In this document: positions 9,142-17,654 of the stretch, one piece after another
Layout of the letters: each line of letters begins with the position of its first letter
How positions within the stretch are numbered: position 1 is the stretch's first letter
The notes under the pieces: model-generated
The model's input: the letters and a program-made list of their open reading frames with translations, nothing else
Databases searched by the model: none
What the model was told of the DNA's origin: nothing
Assembly (NCBI RefSeq): GCF_019799905.1
Contig: NZ_JABGCI010000001.1
Span: 806,001-870,000, forward strand
Direction of reading: 5' to 3'
DNA from: Trujillonella endophytica
Lineage (GTDB): Bacteria > Actinomycetota > Actinomycetes > Mycobacteriales > Geodermatophilaceae
DNA: 64,000 nt
Translations under genes and position numbers: made by a program

Positions 9142-9196
9142 GGCCCCTCCGTAGGGGCCCGCCGCGAGCGTGCGAGCGGTGGGGGGCGGAGGGGTC
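9142..9196 (-). repeat. Hairpin repeat family 1, copy A
   Basis: On the minus strand this is a two-stem hairpin. The outer stem pairs 9144-9151 with 9087+100 positions 9187-9194 (CCCCTCCG/CGGAGGGG); the inner 8-bp stem pairs 9158-9165 with 9176-9183; the 10-nt loop at 9166-9175 reads TCGCACGCTC on the minus strand. Copies B (29083-29136) and C (56062-56111) share the architecture and the loop. It sits between the convergent stops of fdhD and mog, so it may serve as a two-way terminator. Confidence 0.8.
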
Positions 9197-9213
9197 CTTC
9201 GAGGGGTCCTCCC

Positions 9214-9702
9214 TCAGTGGTCGCCGCCGCGGAGCTGGCTGACGACGTGGGGGAGCAGCGGGCCGAGGACGGCGAGGCCGTCGCGGACGCCGCCGGTCGA
9301 CCCGGGCAGGTTGACGATCAGCGTCCGTCCCGCGGTGCCGGCCAGGCCGCGGGAGAGCACCGCCGTGGGCACCTCGGGGGCGCCGTACCGGCGGACGGCG
9401 TCGGCGATGCCCGGCGCCTCCCGCTCCAGCACGTCGCGGGTCGCCTCCGGCGTGACGTCGGTGGGGGACAGGCCGGTGCCGCCGGTGGTGAGGACGACGT
9501 CCGCCCCGGAGGCGACGGCCTCCCGCAGGACCCCGGATAGCGCCTCGCGGTCGTCGGGGAGCACGCGCGGCCCCTCGACGGCGAAGCCCAGGCCGCGCAG
9601 CCCCTCGGCGAGCACCTGCCCGCTGCGGTCCGCGTAGACCCCCGCGGAGGCGCGGTTGGACGCCGTGACCACCACGGCCCGGGCGCCCTCGGGGAGCGTC
9701 AC
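9214..9702 (-). CDS. mog: MogA/MoaB-type molybdopterin adenylyltransferase
   Basis: Adenylates molybdopterin before molybdate insertion by MoeA. 162 residues from GTG 9702; this start overlaps the moaC stop as GTGA and gives VTLPEGARAVVVTASNRASAG. The family blocks TTGGTGLSPTDVTPEAT and NLPGSTGGVRDGL (nucleotide-binding and active-site loops) are intact. A longer frame runs upstream inside moaC but is not expected to be translated. Third gene of the moeA-moaC-mog operon. Confidence 0.93.
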   Translation of the reverse strand: MTLPEGARAVVVTASNRASAGVYADRSGQVLAEGLRGLGFAVEGPRVLPDDREALSGVLREAVASGADVVLTTGGTGLSPTDVTPEATRDVLEREAPGIADAVRRYGAPEVPTAVLSRGLAGTAGRTLIVNLPGSTGGVRDGLAVLGPLLPHVVSQLRGGDH

Positions 9703-10172
9703 CGCCGCCACTCCCCGCTCTTGCCGCCGGACTTGGCCAGCAGCCGCACGTCGGTGATCGACGCCCGAGGGTCGACGGCCTTGACCATGTCGATCATGGT
9801 CAGCCCGGCGACGGCGACCGAGGTCAGCGCCTCCATCTCGATCCCGGTGCGGTCGGCGGTGCGCGCGGTCGCGGTGATCTCCACGGCGTCGTCGGTGACC
9901 TCGAGCTCGACGGTCACCCCGTGCAGCGCGATGGGGTGGCACAGCGGGATCAGGTCCGGCGTCCGCTTGGCCCCGGCGATCCCGGCGATGCGTGCCACGG
10001 CGACGGCGTCGCCCTTGGGCACCCCCTCGCCGCGCAGCAGCGCGACCACCTCGGGGCTGACGACGACGCGGCCGGCGGCGGTGGCCTCGCGGGCGGTGAC
10101 CGCCTTGGCCGAGACGTCCACCATCCGGGCGGCCCCGGACTCGTCGACGTGGGTGAGGCGGGGTTCGGTCAC
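9699..10172 (-). CDS. moaC: Cyclic pyranopterin monophosphate synthase MoaC
   Basis: Second enzyme of molybdenum cofactor synthesis, forming the pyranopterin ring from the MoaA product. 157 residues beginning LTHVDESGAARMVDVSAK (after a short lead), with AKRTPDLIPLCHPI holding the conserved Lys/His residues and GIEMEALTSVAVAGLTMIDMVKAVD. GTG start and stop overlap the flanking moeA and mog genes by four bases each, indicating one coupled transcript. No moaA, moaD or moaE is present here; they must be elsewhere. Confidence 0.96.
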   Translation of the reverse strand: MTEPRLTHVDESGAARMVDVSAKAVTAREATAAGRVVVSPEVVALLRGEGVPKGDAVAVARIAGIAGAKRTPDLIPLCHPIALHGVTVELEVTDDAVEITATARTADRTGIEMEALTSVAVAGLTMIDMVKAVDPRASITDVRLLAKSGGKSGEWRR

Positions 10173-11362
10173 TGGAGCGCTCCCTCGATCAGCACGACGT
10201 CCACGGAGGCGCCGGCGGGCAGTTCGGTGACGTCCTCGGGGACGACGACCAGGCAGTTGGCGCGCGCCAGGTGGGCGACCAGGTGGGAGCCGGGGCCGCC
10301 GACCTGCGACACCTGCCCGCCGTCGTAGCGCCCGCGGAGGTACTGGCGCCGGCCGGCGGGGGAGCGCAGCGGCTCGGCGAGGGCGGCGGGGGCGCGCAGC
10401 CGGTCGGGGGTGGCGTGCCCCAGGGCGCGGCGCATCGCCGGACGCACGAACACCTCGAACGAGACGAAGGAGCTCACCGGGTTGCCGGGCAGGGTCACCA
10501 CCGGGACGCCGTCCACGGTGCCCGCTCCCTGGGGGCCCCCGGGCTGCATGGCCACCTTCACGAACTCGACGGTGCCGAGCGCGGCGAACGCGTCCTTGAC
10601 CACCTCGTAGGCGCCGGCGCTCACGCCGCCGCTGGTGACCAGCAGGTCGGCCGTGGCCAGCTCGGCGCGCACGGTGGTGAGGAACTCGTCCACGTCGTCG
10701 GGGACGAAGTGCAGCCGCCGCGCCGTCCCGCCGGCGTCCTCGACCGCGGCGGCGAGCAGCGCGGAGTTCGACTCGTAGATTTGTCCCGGGAGCAGCGCGG
10801 CGCCGGGTTCCACCAGTTCGCTGCCGGTGGACAGGACGAGCACGCGGGGCCGGCGCGCCACGGGCAGCTCGCGGTGGCCGACCGCGGCGGCCAGGCCCAG
10901 CTGCGCGGCGCCCAGCGGGGTGCCCGCGGCCAGGGCGACGGTGCCCGCGGCGATGTCCTCCCCGGCCCGGCGCAGGTGCGTGCCGGCCGCGGGACAGGAG
11001 CGGATCTCGACGACGTCGGTGCGGGCGTCGGTCTGCTCCACGGGGACGACGACGTCCGCGCCCTCGGGGAGCGGTGCGCCGGTCATGATCCGCTGCACCG
11101 TGCCCGCCTCGAGCGGGCGGACGTCGGTGCGGCCGGCGGGGATGTCGTCGGCCACCGGCATCCGCGCCGGGAGCGCCGCCAGCTCGGCGGCCCGGGCGGC
11201 GTAGCCGTCCATCGCCGAGTTGTCGAAACCGGGCAGCGCGACCAGCGCGGGCAGGTCCTCGGCCAGGACCCGGCCGTGGGCCTGCGCCAGCGGCACCCGC
11301 TCGGCCGGCATGGACGGCAGCAGCGCGGTGACCACTGCCCGGTGTTCCTCGACCGTGCGCAC
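10169..11362 (-). CDS. moeA: Molybdopterin molybdenumtransferase MoeA
   Basis: Inserts molybdate into adenylated molybdopterin (gephyrin-like Glp/MoeA). 397 residues with FDNSAMDGYA near residue 46, GRIMTGAPLPEGAD-like MTGAPLPEGADVVVPVEQTD, the VLSTGSELVEPG and TSGGVSAGAYEVVKDA nucleotide-site motifs, and LPGNPVSSFVSFEVFVRPA. First gene of the operon; GTG 11362 lies six bases after CAGGAT, a possible leaderless start. It is divergent from the carbonic anhydrase gene with 70 bases between. Confidence 0.96.
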   Translation of the reverse strand: MRTVEEHRAVVTALLPSMPAERVPLAQAHGRVLAEDLPALVALPGFDNSAMDGYAARAAELAALPARMPVADDIPAGRTDVRPLEAGTVQRIMTGAPLPEGADVVVPVEQTDARTDVVEIRSCPAAGTHLRRAGEDIAAGTVALAAGTPLGAAQLGLAAAVGHRELPVARRPRVLVLSTGSELVEPGAALLPGQIYESNSALLAAAVEDAGGTARRLHFVPDDVDEFLTTVRAELATADLLVTSGGVSAGAYEVVKDAFAALGTVEFVKVAMQPGGPQGAGTVDGVPVVTLPGNPVSSFVSFEVFVRPAMRRALGHATPDRLRAPAALAEPLRSPAGRRQYLRGRYDGGQVSQVGGPGSHLVAHLARANCLVVVPEDVTELPAGASVDVVLIEGALQ

Positions 11363-11432
11363 CCCGTCATCCTGGCCGACGGGTCGCCGTTAGCCTCTAT
11401 CCGCCCTGGCAGAACTCACGGGAGGCGCGTCG

Positions 11433-11921
11433 ATGGCCGAGTACGAGCAGATGCTGGCCGCGAACGAGGAGTGGTCGCGGTCGTTCGCGGGCGGGTTGCC
11501 CGTCGCTCCCGCGCGCAAGGTGGCGGTCGTCGCCTGCATGGACTCCCGCATGCCGCTGTTCCCCCTGCTCGGCCTCGCCGTGGGTGACGCGCACGTCATC
11601 CGCAACGCCGGCGGGGTGATCACCGAGGACACCATCCGCTCGCTGACGATCTCCCAGCACGTCCTGGGCACCCGCGAGATCGTGCTCGTCCACCACACCG
11701 ACTGCGGCCTGCAGAAGACGGACGACGCGTCCTTCGCCGACCTCGTCGAGCAGGCGACCGGTGCCCGCCCGCCATGGCCGGCCCGCACCTTCACCGACGT
11801 CGACGAGGACGTCCGCGAGTCGATCCGGCTGCTGCAGGAGAGCCCGTACCTGGTCTCGAAGGACATCTGCGGGACCGTCTACGACGTCTCCACCGGCCGG
11901 CTGCGCCAGGTCCGGCCGTGA
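11433..11921 (+). CDS. Beta-class carbonic anhydrase
   Basis: Interconverts CO2 and bicarbonate. The 162-residue protein has the zinc ligands and catalytic dyad of beta enzymes: Cys35 in CMDSR with Asp37-Arg39, and His88-xx-Cys91 in HHTDCG. It matches the small (160-165 aa) clade found in actinobacteria. GGGAGG precedes ATG 11433 and TAGCCT at 11391-11396 is a possible -10. Its stop overlaps the GTG of the following lipoprotein gene, so the two are coupled. Confidence 0.94.
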   Translation: MAEYEQMLAANEEWSRSFAGGLPVAPARKVAVVACMDSRMPLFPLLGLAVGDAHVIRNAGGVITEDTIRSLTISQHVLGTREIVLVHHTDCGLQKTDDASFADLVEQATGARPPWPARTFTDVDEDVRESIRLLQESPYLVSKDICGTVYDVSTGRLRQVRP

Positions 11922-13120
11922 TCCGGCGGTGGCGGGCCCGGACGGCGGGCCTGCTGCTGCTCACCGCGCTGGCCGCGTGCACCAGCACCGTCGAGGGCAC
12001 GGCGAGCCCGGCCACCACCGCCGCGCCGTCGCCCACCACGAGCGCGCCGACCACCACCGGGCCGAGCGAGCCGCCGCTGGAGATCACCCCGCCGCCGGCG
12101 CGCGGCGTCGGTCTGCTGCTCGAGGCGCACCGCATCGCCTCGGTGACCGCGCTGGTGCAGACGAGCTTCCCGGACCGCACCGAGTCGTGCTTCCCCTCCG
12201 GGCCGTCGACCTCGCCGGACGGGCTGGAGGCGGTCTACTTCACGCCGGGCACGGCGGCCGACGTCCTCGAGCGCTACGGGTTCGTCACCGCGTGGGGGCA
12301 GTGCAACCGGACCGTCGACGGCACCTACGGCACCCTCACCCTCGCCATGGAGATGTCCGACCCCGAGGCCGCGGTCCGGGCGGCCGAGGAGCTGGTCGAG
12401 GCGCAGGCGATCGACGGCTTCGAGCCGGTCGACGTGGACGTCGACGGCGGGGCGCTGCTGCGGCTGGACGGCGAGGACGCCACGGTCCAGGCCTTCGTGT
12501 CCGTCGGGCGGATGGTCGCCTACGTCTGGCACGAGAGTCCCGCGGCCACCGCCGGCGACGACATCGCCCGCGTGCTGACCGACCAGGTGACGCTGCTGGA
12601 GGGCTTCACGCCGACCCCGCAGGCCGACGTCCCGGCCCTGCCGACCGACCCCGACGGGCTGCAGGCCATGGCGCTGGACCCGCCGGGGGAGTTCAACGAC
12701 TTCTCCGGCCCGTACGACTTCGAGGGCTACCTGCGGATCGCGATCGACCCCGCGCGGGAGCGCGAGCTGCTCGGCGCCAACGGCTTCTCCGGCTTCTACG
12801 CCAAGCAGTCCGACGAGGGTGACCGGCTGTACGCCGTGGCGCTCTACCGGTTCGGCACCGTCGAGCAGACCAACGCGGTCTACGACGGCTTCGCGCAGCT
12901 GGAGGCGACGGCGTTCGGCGGGACGCCGTTCGTGCTGCCGGCCATCCCCGAGGCGCCCTGCTTCGTGTTCGACGCCGGCGGCGGGAGCTTCTACCAGCGC
13001 TGCTACGTGGGCTTCCGGACGCACCTGGCCAGCGTCGACGTCGGCGGGCTCACCGCTCCCGACGACTACGCGCGGATGAACGAGCTCCTCCCCGCCCAGC
13101 GGGACCGCATCGACGGCTGA
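11918..13120 (+). CDS. Secreted lipoprotein, possibly DUF7373-like
   Basis: 400 residues from GTG 11918 (GTGA overlap with the carbonic anhydrase stop). The N-terminus is a lipoprotein signal: basic MIRRWRARTAG, hydrophobic LLLLTALAA, then Cys21 in the lipobox LAAC. A Thr/Ser/Pro-rich linker (about 22-60) leads to two similar halves, each with a pair of cysteines (CFP../QCN.. and CFVF../QRCY..), likely disulfide-bonded outside the membrane. Layout and length resemble mycobacterial DUF7373 lipoproteins, but I cannot confirm that. Function unknown. Confidence 0.8.
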   Translation: MIRRWRARTAGLLLLTALAACTSTVEGTASPATTAAPSPTTSAPTTTGPSEPPLEITPPPARGVGLLLEAHRIASVTALVQTSFPDRTESCFPSGPSTSPDGLEAVYFTPGTAADVLERYGFVTAWGQCNRTVDGTYGTLTLAMEMSDPEAAVRAAEELVEAQAIDGFEPVDVDVDGGALLRLDGEDATVQAFVSVGRMVAYVWHESPAATAGDDIARVLTDQVTLLEGFTPTPQADVPALPTDPDGLQAMALDPPGEFNDFSGPYDFEGYLRIAIDPARERELLGANGFSGFYAKQSDEGDRLYAVALYRFGTVEQTNAVYDGFAQLEATAFGGTPFVLPAIPEAPCFVFDAGGGSFYQRCYVGFRTHLASVDVGGLTAPDDYARMNELLPAQRDRIDG

Positions 13121-13267
13121 GGGCCCGGTCGGGGCGCCTCTGCGCTGCTGGTATCGTCGACGGCTGGTGCGCAGCCGCCGGCTGGTGCGCGCGTACCTCC
13201 CATGTCTCCCGTCCTCGGTGAGGCGATCCCACCAGCCAACCCGACGACGACGGAGGACACGAGCGCC

Positions 13268-13707
13268 GTGCGCACGTACACCCCCAAGCCCGGAGAGGTC
13301 GCCCGCACCTGGCACGTCATCGACGCCACCGACGTGGTGCTCGGTCGACTCGCCAGCCAGACCGCGATCCTCCTCCGAGGCAAGCACAAGCCCCAGTTCG
13401 CCCCGCACGTCGACGTCGGTGACTTCGTCGTCATCGTGAACGCCGGCAAGGTGGCCCTGACCGGCTCCAAGCGCGACGAGAAGGTCGCCTACCGCCACTC
13501 CGGTTACCCGGGCGGCCTGAAGACGATCAACGTCGGCGACCAGCTGCGCACGCACCCCGACCGCGTCATCGAGCGCGCCGTGAAGGGCATGCTGCCGCAC
13601 AACAGCCTGGGCCGGCAGATGCTCAAGAAGCTGAAGGTGTACGCCGGGCCCGAGCACCCGCACACCGCCCAGCAGCCCCAGACCTTCGAGATCAAGCAGG
13701 TGGCCCA

Positions 13708-13711
<4 letters not shown>
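13268..13711 (+). CDS. rplM: 50S ribosomal protein L13
   Basis: 147 residues, the usual actinobacterial length, from GTG 13268 with GGAGGAC upstream. It begins [30 protein letters not shown] and has [22 protein letters not shown] and [13 protein letters not shown], the family's most conserved blocks. An upstream in-frame ATG at 13202 is not used by homologues. L13 binds 23S rRNA early in assembly. It is coupled to rpsI by a GTGA overlap. TATCGT at 13153 in the gap upstream could be the -10 box. Confidence 0.98.
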
Positions 13712-14127
<416 letters not shown>

Positions 14128-14147
14128 CCGGCGCGTCCCTGCCGCCC

Positions 14148-15500
14148 ATGGGTGGGAGACTCTTCGGCACCGACGGCGTCCGGGGTCGTGCGAACGACGA
14201 CCTCACGCCGGAGCTGGCCCTGGCGGTGGCACGTGCCGCCGCAGGTGTGCTCGCCGACCGCGACGGGACCTCGCGTCCCGTCGCGGTCGTCGGGCGCGAC
14301 CCCCGCGCGAGCGGTGAGATGCTCGAGGCCGCGGTCGTGGCCGGGCTCTCCAGCGCGGGGGCCGAGGTGCTGCGCGTCGGCGTGCTGCCCACGCCGGCCG
14401 TGGCGTTCCTGACCGCGGACGCCGGCGCCGACCTCGGCGTCATGATCTCGGCGAGCCACAACCCCATGCCCGACAACGGCATCAAGCTGTTCAGCCGTGG
14501 CGGGCACAAGCTCCCCGACGCCCTCGAGGCGGCGATCGAGCACACCGTCACCACCGCCCGGCGGCGCACCGACGGGCACCGCCCGACCGGCGCGGCGATC
14601 GGCCGGGTGCGCGACCTCCCCGACGGCGCGGCCCGCTATGCCGAGCACCTGCTCGGCACCGTCGCCCAGCCCCTCGCCGGGCTCAGCGTCGTCGTCGACT
14701 GCGCGCACGGCGCCGCGGCCTCGGTCGCGCCGGAGGTCTACCGCCGCGCGGGCGCCACCGTGCACGTCATCGGGGGCGAGCCCGACGGCTGGAACATCAA
14801 CGACGGCATCGGCTCCACGCACCTGGGCCCGCTCGTCGAGGCCGTGCGTGCCCACGGCGCCGACATCGGCATCGCGCACGACGGCGACGCGGACCGCTGC
14901 CTGGCGGTGTCCGCCGACGGCGCCCAGGTCGACGGCGACGCGATCCTCGCCGTGTGCGCCCTCGGCCTCAAGGAGCGCGGGGAGCTGCGGCAGGACACCG
15001 TCGTGGCCACCGTCATGAGCAACCTCGGCTTCCACCACACGATGCGGCGGGCCGGCATCGCGGTGCTGACGACCGCCGTCGGCGACCGCTACGTGCTGGA
15101 GGCGCTGCGCCGCGGGGGTCTGAGCCTCGGCGGCGAGCAGAGCGGCCACCTCGTCTTCCTCGACCACGCCACCACCGGTGACGGTGCGCTCACCGGCCTG
15201 GCCCTGCTGGGGCGCATGCAGGCGACCGGGTCGTCGCTGGCCGAGCTCGCGTCCGTGGTGCAGCGGCTGCCCCAGATCCTGATCAACGTGCCGGTGCGTG
15301 ACCGGATGGCCGTCGTCGAGAGCACCGCCGTCGCCGACGCGGTCAACGCCGTGGAGGTCGAGCTCGGCGACGAGGGCCGGGTGCTGCTGCGGCCCTCGGG
15401 CACCGAGCAGCTGGTCCGCGTCATGGTCGAGGCGCCCACCCAGGAGCAGGCCGACGACGTCGCGCACCGGCTCGCGGAGGTCGTCGCCGCCGTCGGGTGA
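14148..15500 (+). CDS. glmM: Phosphoglucosamine mutase
   Basis: Converts glucosamine-6-phosphate to glucosamine-1-phosphate for UDP-GlcNAc and peptidoglycan. 450 residues: [16 protein letters not shown] at the N-terminus, the phosphoserine loop ISASHNP with Ser103, the Mg-binding DGDADRC, the sugar-binding GEQSGHL and the phosphate-binding [12 protein letters not shown] near the end. It lies between rpsI and glmS, which supplies its substrate, so two consecutive steps are adjacent. Confidence 0.97.
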   Translation: MGGRLFGTDGVRGRANDDLTPELALAVARAAAGVLADRDGTSRPVAVVGRDPRASGEMLEAAVVAGLSSAGAEVLRVGVLPTPAVAFLTADAGADLGVMISASHNPMPDNGIKLFSRGGHKLPDALEAAIEHTVTTARRRTDGHRPTGAAIGRVRDLPDGAARYAEHLLGTVAQPLAGLSVVVDCAHGAAASVAPEVYRRAGATVHVIGGEPDGWNINDGIGSTHLGPLVEAVRAHGADIGIAHDGDADRCLAVSADGAQVDGDAILAVCALGLKERGELRQDTVVATVMSNLGFHHTMRRAGIAVLTTAVGDRYVLEALRRGGLSLGGEQSGHLVFLDHATTGDGALTGLALLGRMQATGSSLAELASVVQRLPQILINVPVRDRMAVVESTAVADAVNAVEVELGDEGRVLLRPSGTEQLVRVMVEAPTQEQADDVAHRLAEVVAAVG

Positions 15501-15597
15501 GCGAGGCGGGCCCCGCTCGGTGATCTCGCCGAGTGACCCCCCTCTCCCGGGTGGTGGCGCGCCGGTCGAGGGCGGTTCCGCCGGTACCCTCGGACGA

Positions 15598-17499
15598 ATG
15601 TGCGGAATCGTGGGTTACGTCGGCCCGCAGGACGCCCTGGACGTCGTCCTGGAGGGCCTGCGCCGGCTCGAGTACCGGGGCTACGACTCCGCGGGCGTGG
15701 CGGTCCGGGTCGGCAGCGGCGCGAGCGGTGAGCTCGCTTCGGCGAAGAAGGCCGGCAAGCTGGCCAACCTGGAGAAGGTGCTGGCGGACGCGCCGCTGCC
15801 CGCGTCGACCATCGGCATCGGCCACACCCGCTGGGCGACCCACGGTGGGCCCACCGACCGCAACGCGCACCCGCACCTGTCGGCCGACGGCCGGGTCGCG
15901 GTGATCCACAACGGCATCATCGAGAACTTCGCCGCGCTGCGGGCCGAGTGCGAGAAGCGCGGGGTCGAGTTCTCCTCCGACACCGACACCGAGGTCGCCG
16001 CCCACCTGCTGGCCGCCGCCTACGACGAGCTGCCCGCCGGCCCGGACCGGTTCGCCGAGTCCATGCGGGTGGTCAGCCGCCGGCTGGAGGGGGCGTTCAC
16101 CCTCGTCGCGACGCACGCCGACGAGCCCGACACCCTCGTCGCCGCCCGCCGCAACAGCCCGCTGGTCGTCGGCATCGGGGAGACGACGGGCGCAGACGGG
16201 ACGAGTGCTCCCGAGTACTTCCTGGGCTCCGACGTCGCCGCGTTCATCGCGCACACCCGCGAGGCGCGCGAGCTCGGCCAGGACCAGGTCGTCGAGATCG
16301 ACCGCGCCCGCGGGCTGACGGTCACCGACTTCTCCGGCGCCCCGGCCGAGCCCAAGGCCTACACCGTGGACTGGGACGCCGCGGCCGCCGAGAAGGGCGG
16401 CTACGACTGGTTCATGCTCAAGGAGATCGCCGAGCAGCCCCGGGCGGTCGCCGACACCCTGCTGGGCCGGCTGGGCGAGAACGGCCAGCTGGTCCTGGAC
16501 GAGGTCCGCCTCTCCGACCAGGACCTGCGCGACATCGACAAGGTGTTCGTGGTCGCCTGCGGCACCGCGTACCACGCCGGGCTGATCGCCAAGTACGCGA
16601 TCGAGCACTGGACCCGCATCCCCGTCGAGGTCGAGGTGGCCAGCGAGTTCCGCTACCGCGACCCGGTGCTGGACCGCTCCACGCTCGTCGTCGTCATCAG
16701 CCAGTCCGGCGAGACGATGGACACGCTCATGGCCCTGCGGCACGCCAAGGACCAGAAGGCCCGCGTGCTGGCCATCTGCAACGCCAACGGCTCGACGATC
16801 CCGCGGGAGTCCGACGCCGTCCTCTACACCCACGCCGGGCCCGAGGTCGCCGTCGCCTCGACCAAGGGCTTCACCACCCAGGTGGTGGCGTGCTACCTGG
16901 TCGGGCTCTTCCTCGCCCAGGTGCGCGGCATCAAGTACGAGGACGAGGTCGCCGCGATCGTCGAGGACCTGCGCGGCCTGCCCGACCAGGTCGCCGAGGT
17001 GCTGGAGCAGATGGAGCCGGTGCGGGCGCTCGGCCGCTCGCTGGCCGACGCGGGGACGATCCTGTTCCTGGGCCGGCACGTGGGCTTCCCGGTCGCGCTC
17101 GAGGGCGCGCTCAAGCTCAAGGAGCTGGCCTACATCCACGCCGAGGGGTTCGCCGCGGGCGAGCTCAAGCACGGCCCGATCGCGCTGATCGACGAGGGCA
17201 CGCCGGTGGTCGTCGTCGTCCCGTCGCCGCGCAGCCGGGAGTCGGTCCACGGCAAGGTCGTCTCCAACATCCAGGAGGTCCGGGCCCGCGGTGCGCGCAC
17301 GATCGTGATCGCCGAGGAGGGCGACGAGGACGTCGTCCCCTACGCCGACCACATCATCCGGGTGCCGCGCACGCCCACCCTGCTCGCGCCGGTGGTGACC
17401 ACCGTCCCGCTGCAGGTGCTGGCCTGCGAGATCGCCGACACCCGCGGCTACGACGTCGACCAGCCGCGCAACCTGGCGAAGTCCGTCACCGTCGAGTGA
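15598..17499 (+). CDS. glmS: Glutamine-fructose-6-phosphate aminotransferase
   Basis: Makes glucosamine-6-phosphate from fructose-6-phosphate and glutamine, the first step of UDP-GlcNAc synthesis. ATG 15598 gives MCGIVGYVG with the catalytic Cys at position 2 once Met is removed; 633 residues. The N-terminal Ntn amidotransferase domain spans about 1-240 (HTRWATHGGPTDRNAHPH), followed by two SIS domains (SQSGETMDT, GRHVGFPVALEGALKLKE). TACCCT seven bases before ATG suggests a leaderless mRNA. No glmS ribozyme is seen. It is followed by a repeat element. Confidence 0.97.
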   Translation: MCGIVGYVGPQDALDVVLEGLRRLEYRGYDSAGVAVRVGSGASGELASAKKAGKLANLEKVLADAPLPASTIGIGHTRWATHGGPTDRNAHPHLSADGRVAVIHNGIIENFAALRAECEKRGVEFSSDTDTEVAAHLLAAAYDELPAGPDRFAESMRVVSRRLEGAFTLVATHADEPDTLVAARRNSPLVVGIGETTGADGTSAPEYFLGSDVAAFIAHTREARELGQDQVVEIDRARGLTVTDFSGAPAEPKAYTVDWDAAAAEKGGYDWFMLKEIAEQPRAVADTLLGRLGENGQLVLDEVRLSDQDLRDIDKVFVVACGTAYHAGLIAKYAIEHWTRIPVEVEVASEFRYRDPVLDRSTLVVVISQSGETMDTLMALRHAKDQKARVLAICNANGSTIPRESDAVLYTHAGPEVAVASTKGFTTQVVACYLVGLFLAQVRGIKYEDEVAAIVEDLRGLPDQVAEVLEQMEPVRALGRSLADAGTILFLGRHVGFPVALEGALKLKELAYIHAEGFAAGELKHGPIALIDEGTPVVVVVPSPRSRESVHGKVVSNIQEVRARGARTIVIAEEGDEDVVPYADHIIRVPRTPTLLAPVVTTVPLQVLACEIADTRGYDVDQPRNLAKSVTVE

Positions 17500-17510
17500 G
17501 CGGGTCGTGC

Positions 17511-17594
17511 CGCGCCACGATCAGGTGACCTGATCGTGGCGCGTCCTCCCTCACGGTGTGCGGTGAGGGAGGACGCGCTGCGGTGAGGGAGGAC
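17511..17594 (+). repeat. Composite palindromic repeat family 2, copy 1
   Basis: Three modules begin 12 bases after the glmS stop. First, a 33-bp hairpin (17511-17543) with perfect 16-bp arms around one central base; its core is GATCAGGTGACCTGATC (17519-17535). Second, a hairpin with 14-bp arms, GCGTCCTCCCTCAC (17541-17554) and its complement (17563-17576). Third, a lone third arm GTGAGGGAGGAC (17583-17594). Copy 2 follows groEL at 30898-30972 with identical spacing. Confidence 0.85.
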
Positions 17595-17654
17595 GGCGTC
17601 CCGTCGGGTGACCCGGCTGTCGGTGGGTCGGTTGTGCGTGGCAACCTCCGTCAG

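Noticed and set aside
11879..13663. Long minus-strand frame opposite the lipoprotein and rplM genes
   Set aside because: It spans a recognised ribosomal protein gene in antisense and has only low-complexity composition.
15501..15597. glmS ribozyme upstream of glmS
   Set aside because: The gap is only 97 bases, lacks the conserved cleavage core, and a -10 box lies seven bases before the ATG; actinobacteria do not normally carry this ribozyme.
17556..17654. Upstream start of the alpha/beta hydrolase at 17556
   Set aside because: It would translate part of the repeat element; the hydrolase fold begins after GTG 17655.
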